A DNA stretch of 9,089 nt from positions 1 through 9,089 of the forward strand of contig NZ_RCYB01000080.1 in the NCBI RefSeq assembly GCF_004168205.1, read 5' to 3'. Positions 1 through 5,874 of this stretch are shown piece after piece; position 1 is the stretch's first letter, and each line of letters begins with the position of its first letter. The DNA is from Catenibacterium sp. co_0103. Its GTDB lineage: Bacteria > Bacillota_I > Bacilli_A > Erysipelotrichales > Coprobacillaceae. The translations under genes and the position numbers were made by a program. Under the pieces are notes generated by a model that saw only the letters and a program-made list of their open reading frames with translations, had not been told where the DNA came from and ran no database searches.

Positions 1-79
1 ATCCTTTTTTTCTTTCTATAGATTTATTGACCTTAAGAACATGATAAATGATTTATGAAATAAACAAAACAGATAGCAG

Positions 80-146
80 AAAACTGCCCCTAAAAAGTTG
101 ACAGCATAAAAGCAAAGCCAGGAGTTCATACCCCTGACTTTTTCAA
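80..146 (-). repeat. Possible IS3-family terminal remnant with leftward terminator-like hairpin
   Basis: Positions 84-104 (CTGCCCCTAAAAAGTTGACAG) resemble the terminal inverted repeat of IS3-family elements, whose ends typically read like TGT(C/A)AACTTTTTAGGGGCAGT. Just inside it, 114-122 and 133-141 form a 9-bp stem that is fully paired (one G-U) only when read on the minus strand. That stem is followed leftward by T-rich sequence, as expected at the 3' end of a leftward transposase gene. No transposase reading frame remains: the minus strand to the right is broken by stops. I read this as a worn IS end, but the assignment is by resemblance only. Confidence 0.35.
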
Positions 147-183
147 AGCTTGAGTAAACCCCAAGTCTATTTAGTTACTCGGT

Positions 184-223
184 ATTCACAAATTCATAAA
201 ATGTAAGGGCTTCTCTTTGTGAA
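184..223 (+). promoter_or_regulatory. Conserved upstream box of the first paralog, with an 8-bp inverted repeat
   Basis: ATTCACA (184-190), TGTAAGGG (202-209) and TTTGT (216-220) recur in the same order and spacing upstream of the third paralog (1057-1093). In both copies TGTAAGGG begins 48 bp before the -35 and 71 bp before the -10 hexamer. In this copy the outer arms TTCACAAA (185-192) and TTTGTGAA (216-223) are a perfect inverted repeat. The fixed position relative to the promoter suggests an activator or repressor site shared by the family. The protein that binds it is unknown. Confidence 0.55.
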
Positions 224-249
224 CTAGGTTTAAAGTGGTTTTTAAATTA

Positions 250-278
250 TTGTTATTGAGTTTGTATAAGACTATGAT
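250..278 (+). promoter_or_regulatory. Sigma-A-like promoter of the paralog pair
   Basis: TTGTTA (250-255) and TATGAT (273-278) are separated by 17 bp. The -10 and the spacing are identical to those of the promoter at 1123-1151, and the bases after the -10 (AACTCGTAA) also resemble that copy (AACTGTAA). Transcription would start near 285, about 25 nt before the start codon, with AGGAGGAG at 296-303. Confidence 0.6.
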
Positions 279-308
279 GAACTCGTAAAGAAAAGAGGAG
301 GAGCAATT

Positions 309-659
309 ATGAATATAGATATTAATAAGATTTTAGATCAAGCAAAGGAATCATATGATCGTTATTTCAAGGATACACCAAAATTACCAGAAAACCATGG
401 GCAGGATGTAGTCTTTAACAAAGAAAAGATGAGGGAAATAATCAATGAAAAAGTGAATCAGCTTGAAGGACATGTCAATAACTTAAATACACTCAAGAAA
501 GAACTTGAAGGTGAATCTGCAATGGTTCTTAATAACACATTCCCTAAAGATAAAGAAGAATATACTAAGACAACTGTGAACCAGATGCTTAAAGATTATG
601 AAGAAGAAAGAAAAAGAATTGATGATTTAGAAAAGAAGCTTGATGAAATCAAGAAATAA
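309..659 (+). CDS. Small helical protein, paralog 1 of 3, function unknown
   Basis: 116-residue, highly charged lysine/glutamate-rich protein that I do not recognise as a named family. It has no signal peptide and no membrane segment, so it is probably cytoplasmic. Visible blocks: AKESYDRYF (residues 12-20), a proline-containing linker (KLPENHGQDVV, 25-35), QLEGHVNNL (51-59) leading into a helix, and a C-terminal coiled-coil-like helix starting at YEEERKRI (97-104). It is about 60% identical by hand alignment to the next gene and shares the same blocks with the gene at 1185. The start is set by AGGAGGAG at 296-303, with 5 nt between it and ATG. Together with the next gene it forms a two-gene operon from the promoter at 250-278. 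Coding is strongly supported by the conserved protein copies; function is open. Confidence 0.85.
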   Translation: MNIDINKILDQAKESYDRYFKDTPKLPENHGQDVVFNKEKMREIINEKVNQLEGHVNNLNTLKKELEGESAMVLNNTFPKDKEEYTKTTVNQMLKDYEEERKRIDDLEKKLDEIKK

Positions 660-673
660 TGGAGGAAATAATT

Positions 674-1018
674 ATGAATACTAACAAAATTATTGAAAAA
701 GCAAAAGAATCTTATGATCGTTACTTTAAAGATGCACCAGTTTTACCAGACAATCATGAACAAGATGTGGTTTGTAATACAGAAGAAATCGAAAAAATCA
801 TTGAAAAAAAGAAAGCTCAGTTGGATGGTCATGTAGAAAACCTCAATGCATTAAAGAAAGAAATCGAAGTGATAGCAACAGATAAATTAAATAAGACATT
901 TACAGAAGATGCTGCTGAATATGCAAAGAAAGCTGTTAATCAGATGTTAGCTGATTATGAAGAAGAAAATAACAGAATTGCAGATTTAAAGAAAAAATTA
1001 GCTACACTTAAGAAATAA
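674..1018 (+). CDS. Small helical protein, paralog 2 of 3, function unknown
   Basis: 114-residue tandem copy of the preceding gene, with AKESYDRYF (10-18), the linker VLPDNHEQDVV (23-33), QLDGHVENL (49-57) and a C-terminal coiled-coil-like segment from YEEENNRI (95-102) to a terminal LKK. The start is placed at 674, not at the in-frame ATG at 659. GGAGG (661-665) lies correctly in front of 674, and this start aligns with the N-terminus of copy 1. The ribosome-binding and start region (GGAGGAAATAATTATGAAT) resembles that of copy 1 (GGAGGAGCAATTATGAAT), so the duplication included it. The gene is 14 nt downstream of copy 1 and ends in a terminator. It is soluble, very lysine-rich, and has a single cysteine in the linker. 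Function unknown; a self-associating or partner-binding helical protein is plausible but inferred. Confidence 0.85.
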   Translation: MNTNKIIEKAKESYDRYFKDAPVLPDNHEQDVVCNTEEIEKIIEKKKAQLDGHVENLNALKKEIEVIATDKLNKTFTEDAAEYAKKAVNQMLADYEEENNRIADLKKKLATLKK

Positions 1019-1045
1019 TACCAGATGAATTCTGGTATTTTTTTT
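1017..1045 (+). terminator. Rho-independent terminator after the paralog pair
   Basis: A perfect 9-bp stem, 1017-1025 with 1031-1039 (core ATACCAGA/TCTGGTAT), has a 5-nt loop and runs into eight T residues (1038-1045). It overlaps the stop codon of the second paralog. Confidence 0.9.
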
Positions 1046-1056
1046 ACGAAAAATTC

Positions 1057-1093
1057 ATTCACACAATTTCACATTGTAAGGGAATTCATTTGT
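1057..1093 (+). promoter_or_regulatory. Conserved upstream box of the third paralog
   Basis: ATTCACA (1057-1063), TGTAAGGG (1075-1082) and TTTGT (1089-1093) match the box at 184-223 in ungapped register (offset 873). Between the boxes and the promoter the two sequences are not similar, so this is not just a recent copy of the whole region. A short ACAAT/ATTGT inverted repeat (1063-1067, 1073-1077) overlaps the box here. I infer a shared regulator site. Confidence 0.55.
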
Positions 1094-1122
1094 ATATGTT
1101 GTTTACAATTGAAAAAATACTG

Positions 1123-1151
1123 TTGTCATCGTGTAAATTCTTGATTATGAT
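1123..1151 (+). promoter_or_regulatory. Sigma-A-like promoter of the third paralog
   Basis: TTGTCA (1123-1128), a 17-bp spacer and TATGAT (1146-1151). The same -10, spacing and upstream-box distance occur at 250-278. A start near 1158 gives a leader of about 27 nt holding AAAGGAGGGAG (1166-1176). Confidence 0.7.
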
Positions 1152-1184
1152 ACAACTGTAATCGGAAAGGAGGGAGTCACTAGT

Positions 1185-1709
1185 ATGAAATCAAACATAA
1201 AAAGCCTTCAGCAAGCTTCTTATACATATTCCACTGACCCTCGACAAGTCAGCATAAAGCGTCCAAAACCTTCAGTAAATCAAACTCCCGCTTCCGATCA
1301 CTATAATATATCTCTACATATATTATCCACTCAGTTGAAGTGCGATGATAAAGATGAGCTTTATAAGAAGGCTATTAGTAGAGCAAAAGATTCATTCAAT
1401 CGTTATTTTAGTGATCAGAAACATTTAAAAGATATTGATAAGAATAACGATATATTTATAAATGTAGATAAACTTGAGGAAACATATGATGAAAAGAAGA
1501 ATCAGTTAATGGGTCATATGGAAAATCTAGAAGCAATAAAAAAAGAACTAAATGAACGTGCTAAAAACAGCATAGGACATTATTTCTCAAAAGAGAAAAA
1601 TCAATACTATATGGATGAAGTCGATCATCTTTATTCTAGCTATCAAGAAGAACAAAGACGACTGAAAGAATTTAAACAAAAGATAGAAGACTTAAAGAAA
1701 ACAGCCTAA
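1185..1709 (+). CDS. Helical protein with N-terminal extension, paralog 3 of 3, function unknown
   Basis: 174 residues. Residues from about 58 onward match the two upstream genes: AKDSFNRYF (67-75), an acidic linker, NQLMGHMENL (106-115), then IKKEL, and a C-terminal coiled-coil-like helix (about 142-172) containing YQEEQRRL and ending in LKK. The first 57 or so residues are unique to this copy. They are rich in Ser, Tyr, Pro, Gln and Lys, look disordered, and contain no signal peptide or membrane helix. The start is supported by AAAGGAGGGAG about 9 nt upstream and by its own promoter. The gene is monocistronic: a terminator precedes it and another overlaps its stop codon. The tail could be a localisation or interaction segment, but this is inference. 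No known domain is recognised. Confidence 0.85.
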   Translation: MKSNIKSLQQASYTYSTDPRQVSIKRPKPSVNQTPASDHYNISLHILSTQLKCDDKDELYKKAISRAKDSFNRYFSDQKHLKDIDKNNDIFINVDKLEETYDEKKNQLMGHMENLEAIKKELNERAKNSIGHYFSKEKNQYYMDEVDHLYSSYQEEQRRLKEFKQKIEDLKKTA

Positions 1710-1730
1710 AAGCTGTTTTCTTTGCGTTTT
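1697..1730 (+). terminator. Rho-independent terminator after the third paralog
   Basis: GAAAACAGC (1697-1705) and GCTGTTTTC (1712-1720) form a perfect 9-bp stem around a 6-nt loop that contains the stop codon, followed by TTTGCGTTTT. The tail overlaps the -35 of the next promoter. Confidence 0.85.
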
Positions 1731-1768
1731 AGACCTCTTTTCACTATAATGGGCGATAGAGGTGAAAA
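1722..1768 (+). promoter_or_regulatory. Promoter and probable operator of the RpiR-type gene
   Basis: TTGCGT (1722-1727), a 17-bp spacer and a perfect TATAAT (1745-1750). Two overlapping inverted repeats flank the -10: TTTTCAC (1738-1744) with GTGAAAA (1762-1768), and ACCTCT (1733-1738) with AGAGGT (1758-1763). The site spans the promoter core and the ribosome binding site, which suits autorepression by the encoded regulator. The binding itself is inferred. Confidence 0.55.
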
Positions 1769-1770
1769 CT

Positions 1771-2649
1771 ATGATCATTCATCAAATTGAACAAACACAT
1801 TTCAGTGATTCTGAAGCACTCATTATCCAATTTATTTTAAATAAAGGCATGGATATTAAAAATATGACTACTAAAGAGATTGCAGAAGCTACTTTTACTA
1901 GCCCTTCACTATTAATACGTATCGCGAAGAAAATAGGTTATGATGGCTGGAATCAATTCAAACAAGCATTTCTAGAAGAATTAGAGTATATGTATGCATC
2001 TCAAGACATTGATGCATCTATTCCGTTTCTAATAAGTGATGATATTTCTGTCATATCAAATAATATATTTAAACTACATGAAGAGACAATAGAAGATACA
2101 AAAAACTTGATGAAACATGATGATCTCATGAATGCATTAAAACTCTTAAGAGATGCCAAGTATATTGATATCTATACTCGCCCTAATAAACAACATTTGG
2201 CTCAATCTTTTGCCCAAAAGATGTATTCTATTCAAGAACGTGTTGATACCGTTATGATATCTGGTAATGACCTAGTTCAAGCATCCATGAGTGGGCCTGA
2301 ACACTGTGCCATTATTATCTCTTATTCTGGTGAAACAACACATATAATCCATCTTGCGAAGAAACTAAAAAGTAAACATACACCAATTATTGCGATTACT
2401 AGTATCTCTAAAAGTACACTTGTTAAATTATCAGATGTGAGCTTAAGAATCTCATCAAGAGAAATGTTGAATACTAAGATTGGTGATTTTGCATCCACTG
2501 AATCTATTACCTGTATTTTAGATATTCTTTATAGCTGTTATTTCTCACTTAACTATAAAGAAAATCTTAACTATAAACTCAGTATTGCCGGGGAAATAGA
2601 TGATCAGTACTCAGAATATGAATATATTGATGAAACAAAAATAAAATGA
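1771..2649 (+). CDS. RpiR/MurR-family transcriptional regulator (HTH + SIS)
   Basis: 292-residue regulator with an N-terminal RpiR-type helix-turn-helix (about 1-75; recognition region around MTTKEIAEATFTSPSLLIRIAKKIGY, residues 32-57) and a C-terminal SIS domain (about 115-250) with the motif ISYSGET near 183-189. Family members bind DNA through the HTH and sense phosphosugars through the SIS domain, usually controlling sugar or amino-sugar uptake and catabolism. No sugar transport or catabolic gene lies next to it here, so its target is not evident. The start is ATG 1771 with GAGGTG (1759-1764) in front. An in-frame GTG at 1762 lies inside that ribosome binding site and is unlikely. Length is normal for the family. 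Self-regulation is suggested by the inverted repeats over its promoter. Adjacent small-protein genes or the ecf operon could be targets, but nothing proves it. Confidence 0.85.
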   Translation: MIIHQIEQTHFSDSEALIIQFILNKGMDIKNMTTKEIAEATFTSPSLLIRIAKKIGYDGWNQFKQAFLEELEYMYASQDIDASIPFLISDDISVISNNIFKLHEETIEDTKNLMKHDDLMNALKLLRDAKYIDIYTRPNKQHLAQSFAQKMYSIQERVDTVMISGNDLVQASMSGPEHCAIIISYSGETTHIIHLAKKLKSKHTPIIAITSISKSTLVKLSDVSLRISSREMLNTKIGDFASTESITCILDILYSCYFSLNYKENLNYKLSIAGEIDDQYSEYEYIDETKIK

Positions 2650-2689
2650 TACACTTAGAACACGTGTTTTAATAATTAGGAGGCTAACC

Positions 2690-3520
2690 ATGGCAAATGC
2701 GGTAGATATAAATAATCTAAGTTTTGAGTACGAAGAAGGTGCCAAAACAATTGATCAAATTTCTTTTTCAGTACCTAAAGGCAGCTATACAGTTGTATTA
2801 GGTCATAATGGTTCTGGTAAAAGTACTATTGCAAAATTAATCATAGGATTACTAGAACCAAAAACAGGTGATATCACTGTTGATGGTATCCACTTAGATG
2901 AAGAACATCTCTATGATGTCAGAGAAAAGGTAGGTATTGTATTCCAAAATCCTGATAACCAGTTTATTGGTTCAACAGTCAGAGATGATATTGCCTTTGG
3001 TTTAGAGAACCTATGTGTTCCTACAGAAGATATGGAAGATATCATTCAGACATATGCGAAAAAAGTTAATATGACTGAATTCCTAGATCATGAACCTACA
3101 AAACTTTCAGGAGGACAGAAGCAGCGTGTCGCTATTGCAGGAATTCTTGCAATGCATCCATCTATTATTATTTTAGATGAAGCCACAAGCATGCTTGATC
3201 CTCGTGGTAAGATTGAAATCAACAATCTTGTTCATGAACTCAATCAAACACAGAATATGACTATTCTCTCTATTACCCATGATATAGAAGAAGCAGCTCT
3301 TTCAGATCATGTCATATTATTAGATAATGGTCACATTATTGATGAAGGAACTCCTGAAAAAGTATTAACACAAAAGGAAGAGTTAGAACGTATTGGTTTA
3401 GATGTACCATTTGCCTATAAGATTTCTAAAAAACTTCATGATTCAGGATATCCAATTAAACCAATCATAAACAAAGAAAAGCTGGTGAAAGAATTATGTC
3501 AATTGAATTTAAAAAAGTAA
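2690..3520 (+). CDS. ecfA1: ECF transporter ATPase EcfA1
   Basis: 276-residue ABC ATPase that, with EcfA2 and EcfT, forms the shared energising module of energy-coupling factor transporters. The module sits on the inner face of the membrane and drives uptake of vitamins and related micronutrients through exchangeable S-components. Visible motifs: Walker A GHNGSGKST (38-46), Q-loop FQNPDNQF (Q86), signature LSGGQKQR (139-146), Walker B IIILDEATSMLD (159-170) and H-loop ITHD (H197). LDEATSMLDP is the form usual in EcfA1, against LDEPTAGLDP in EcfA2. The start is fixed by TAGGAGGC six bases upstream. It is the first gene of an operon whose members all overlap. No convincing own promoter is seen in the 40-bp gap after the RpiR gene, so read-through from that gene is possible. 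No S-component gene is in the window. Confidence 0.95.
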   Translation: MANAVDINNLSFEYEEGAKTIDQISFSVPKGSYTVVLGHNGSGKSTIAKLIIGLLEPKTGDITVDGIHLDEEHLYDVREKVGIVFQNPDNQFIGSTVRDDIAFGLENLCVPTEDMEDIIQTYAKKVNMTEFLDHEPTKLSGGQKQRVAIAGILAMHPSIIILDEATSMLDPRGKIEINNLVHELNQTQNMTILSITHDIEEAALSDHVILLDNGHIIDEGTPEKVLTQKEELERIGLDVPFAYKISKKLHDSGYPIKPIINKEKLVKELCQLNLKK

Positions 3521-4347
3521 ATTATATATATGGAGAAAACACTCCATTTTCATATATTGCCTTAAAGGATGTCTCTTTAAAAATCCCTCAGGGTTCCTTT
3601 ACAGCTCTTATTGGTCATACTGGAAGTGGTAAATCTACTCTCATCCAGCATATCAATGCCTTACTTTTACCATCTAATGGTGAAGTAGATATTGATGAAT
3701 TTGTGATTCGTGCTGGAGAAAAACCAGAAGTACTTAAACCATTGAGAAAAAAAGCAGGATTAGTCTTCCAGTTCCCAGAATATCAGTTGTTTGAAGAAAC
3801 AATTGAGAAAGATATTATCTTTGGTCCTACTAACTTTGGTATGTCTGAAGAAGAGGCGAAAGAACGTGCAGGTAAGGTATTGAAGCTTGTTGGCTTAGAT
3901 GAATCATATCTTGAAAGATCACCATTTGAATTATCAGGTGGACAAAAAAGAAGAGTAGCCATTGCTGGAATACTTGCCATGGAACCAGATATTCTTGTCT
4001 TAGATGAACCAACAGCAGGTTTAGATCCACAAGGGGCTAAAGAAATGTTGGAACTATTTAAGAAGTTCCAGGAAAGTGGTAAGACAGTTATCATGGTCTC
4101 TCATGATATGAACCATGTATTACAATATTGTGATCATGTAGTAGTCATGAACCATGGTGAAGTAGAACGATATTGCGATGTAGATGAACTCTTTAGTGAA
4201 AGAGATTATCTTGAATCAATGAGCATCGATTTACCAGTTATTACTGATTTCATTCAGGAACTTAATATGGGTGGTTTCCATATCAACCCATCTATTAAAG
4301 ATATAGATGAATTAGTTGATGCAATAGGAGGAGAATACAATGGATAG
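3496..4347 (+). CDS. ecfA2: ECF transporter ATPase EcfA2
   Basis: 283-residue second ATPase of the ECF module, partnering EcfA1 in an asymmetric dimer that binds EcfT. Motifs are complete: Walker A GHTGSGKST (40-48), Q-loop VFQFPEYQLF (Q92), signature LSGGQKRR (146-153), Walker B DILVLDEPTAGLD (165-177) and H-loop VSHD (H203). The FQFPEYQLFE and LDEPTAGLDP forms are typical of EcfA2. The start codon lies 25 nt inside ecfA1 and has no strong ribosome binding site (GGTGAAAG only), so translation is probably coupled to ecfA1. Length and domain order are normal. Confidence 0.95.
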   Translation: MSIEFKKVNYIYGENTPFSYIALKDVSLKIPQGSFTALIGHTGSGKSTLIQHINALLLPSNGEVDIDEFVIRAGEKPEVLKPLRKKAGLVFQFPEYQLFEETIEKDIIFGPTNFGMSEEEAKERAGKVLKLVGLDESYLERSPFELSGGQKRRVAIAGILAMEPDILVLDEPTAGLDPQGAKEMLELFKKFQESGKTVIMVSHDMNHVLQYCDHVVVMNHGEVERYCDVDELFSERDYLESMSIDLPVITDFIQELNMGGFHINPSIKDIDELVDAIGGEYNG

Positions 4348-5140
4348 CATGATCATAGGACGTTATCTTCCTCTTAACTCTTTTATACATAAAAGAGACC
4401 CACGTTTAAAAATAGGTCTTCTTTTATTATTCTTAATTGCTGTATTTTTTGATGCAGGTTTTATTGGTTATGGTATTTTATCTGCTTATGTCATTTTATG
4501 TCTTCTTTTGTCTAAGATTTCATTCAAGGATGTTATGAAGGCTATGAAGCCAATGATCTTCATGATGGCTTTTCTTGCCTTATTCAATCTCTTATTCTTA
4601 CAGACTGGTTCTGTCGTATGTACTCTAGGACCTGTTAAAATCTATTCTGGAGCCCTAAAACAGACAGCCTATATTCTTATACGTTTAATCTTAATTATCT
4701 CTATGACAACCCTTCTAACAGCTTGTACAAAGCCATTAGACTTAACACTAGGTCTAGAAAAACTCTTTGGACCACTTAAGAAGGTTGGTTTCCCAACTCA
4801 TGAAATTGCGATGATGATTTCTATCGCTTTACGATTCATTCCTACATTATTAGAAGAAACACAAAGAATCATGAAAGCACAGGCATCCAGAGGTGTAGAC
4901 TTCCAGGAAGGCACATTTAAAGAGAAGGTATCCGCTATTGTCTCTTTAATTATTCCGTTATTTATCTCTGCCTTTATGCGTGCAGATGATCTCGCAAATG
5001 CTATGGAAAGTAGAAACTATAACCCAGAAGCAACAAGAACACGTTACCATCAGGTAAAGTGGGATTTAGGTGATACACTTTCTCTCATCTTTTCACTCAT
5101 TGTTGTGACAGGTGTTGTAGTATTGAGCTTTATACTATGA
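4340..5140 (+). CDS. ecfT: ECF transporter transmembrane protein EcfT
   Basis: 266-residue integral membrane component that links the two ATPases to the substrate-binding S-component. Hydrophobic segments lie near 25-58, 70-90, 108-128, 155-172, 197-215 and 245-266, with the long amphipathic coupling region between. The two coupling motifs are AQASRGVD (180-187) and AMESRNYNP (221-229). These correspond to the usual Ala-Arg-Gly motifs; the arginines that contact the ATPases are kept, but the second reads SRN. A strong AGGAGGAG (4326-4333) precedes the start, which overlaps the end of ecfA2 by 8 nt. The last codons overlap truA by 4 nt (ATGA). Context and motifs leave little doubt. Confidence 0.93.
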   Translation: MDSMIIGRYLPLNSFIHKRDPRLKIGLLLLFLIAVFFDAGFIGYGILSAYVILCLLLSKISFKDVMKAMKPMIFMMAFLALFNLLFLQTGSVVCTLGPVKIYSGALKQTAYILIRLILIISMTTLLTACTKPLDLTLGLEKLFGPLKKVGFPTHEIAMMISIALRFIPTLLEETQRIMKAQASRGVDFQEGTFKEKVSAIVSLIIPLFISAFMRADDLANAMESRNYNPEATRTRYHQVKWDLGDTLSLIFSLIVVTGVVVLSFIL

Positions 5141-5874
5141 GAATAAAATGTATAGTGACTTATGATGGTACACACTTCTATGGCTGGCAGATCCAGCCAG
5201 ATAAACGTACAGTACAAGAAGAAATACAAAAAGCCATTTATAAGATCACTCATGAAGAAGTCACAATTCACTCATCAGGAAGAACAGATGCAGGTGTCCA
5301 TGCAGTAGGACAGGTATTTCATTTTGATATCAATAAAGAAATACCTGAAAAACAATGGATCCGTGCCTTAAACAATTTCCTTCCTGAAGATATCTATATC
5401 AAAGATTCATTCATAGTTGATGAATCTTTTCATGCACGCTATAGTGCAAAAAAGAAAGAATATCGTTATCTTGTTTCTACAAAACCTTATAACCCAATTG
5501 AGAGACTCTATGTCTATCAGCACAATCGTCCATTAGATATAGAAGCTATGAGGGAATGTGCTCAAATCTTTCTAGGAGAACATGACTTTGCCTCATTTTG
5601 TGTCTTTAACGGTTTAGGGGATACAATCCGTGTTATAGAAACAATTGATATACAAGAAGAAGATGGGATTGTCACAATGAGATTTGTAGGCAATGGATTC
5701 AGGCGCTATATGGTACGTTTAATCTCTGGTGCACTTATTCAAGTAGGATCTCATTGGCGTACAAAGGAACTTGTAGAAGAACTACTTGAATCAAAAGGAA
5801 AGAAAAAATGTTTATTTAAGGCCAAACCAGAAGGTCTTTACTTACAGGAAGTGTATTATGAAGAAGATGATTAA
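5137..5874 (+). CDS. truA: tRNA pseudouridine(38-40) synthase TruA
   Basis: 245-residue enzyme that isomerises uridines 38-40 in the tRNA anticodon arm to pseudouridine. The catalytic aspartate is D51 in the signature SSGRTDAGVHA (46-56). The conserved active-site tyrosine is in KKEYRYLV (Y109), and FVGNGFRRYMVR (183-194) is a further TruA block. N-terminal YDGTHFYGWQIQP (9-21) is also characteristic. Length matches the family (about 245-250). The start codon overlaps the ecfT stop in an ATGA arrangement with little ribosome binding site, implying translational coupling. The ecfT-truA linkage is the usual one in Firmicutes, although the enzyme has no functional tie to ECF transport. Confidence 0.95.
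   Translation: MRIKCIVTYDGTHFYGWQIQPDKRTVQEEIQKAIYKITHEEVTIHSSGRTDAGVHAVGQVFHFDINKEIPEKQWIRALNNFLPEDIYIKDSFIVDESFHARYSAKKKEYRYLVSTKPYNPIERLYVYQHNRPLDIEAMRECAQIFLGEHDFASFCVFNGLGDTIRVIETIDIQEEDGIVTMRFVGNGFRRYMVRLISGALIQVGSHWRTKELVEELLESKGKKKCLFKAKPEGLYLQEVYYEEDD

Noticed and set aside
98..103. TTGACA as a -35 box
   Set aside because: No -10-like hexamer at 15-19 bp downstream; it is better explained as part of the IS-end-like repeat.
659..673. Earlier ATG for paralog 2
   Set aside because: It would make the ribosome binding site part of the coding region and break the N-terminal alignment with paralog 1.
3783..4094. Reverse-strand open frames inside ecfA2 (also 3830-4030)
   Set aside because: They lie wholly within a well-supported ATPase gene, have no ribosome binding site, and their translations look like antisense shadows.
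5050..5271. Reverse-strand open frame over the ecfT-truA junction
   Set aside because: It overlaps two firm genes on the opposite strand and shows no protein-like pattern or start signal.
5786..5857. Longer N-terminus for the PHP protein
   Set aside because: The extra 24 codons are an out-of-frame reading of truA; AGGAAG and the PHP motif both point to 5858.
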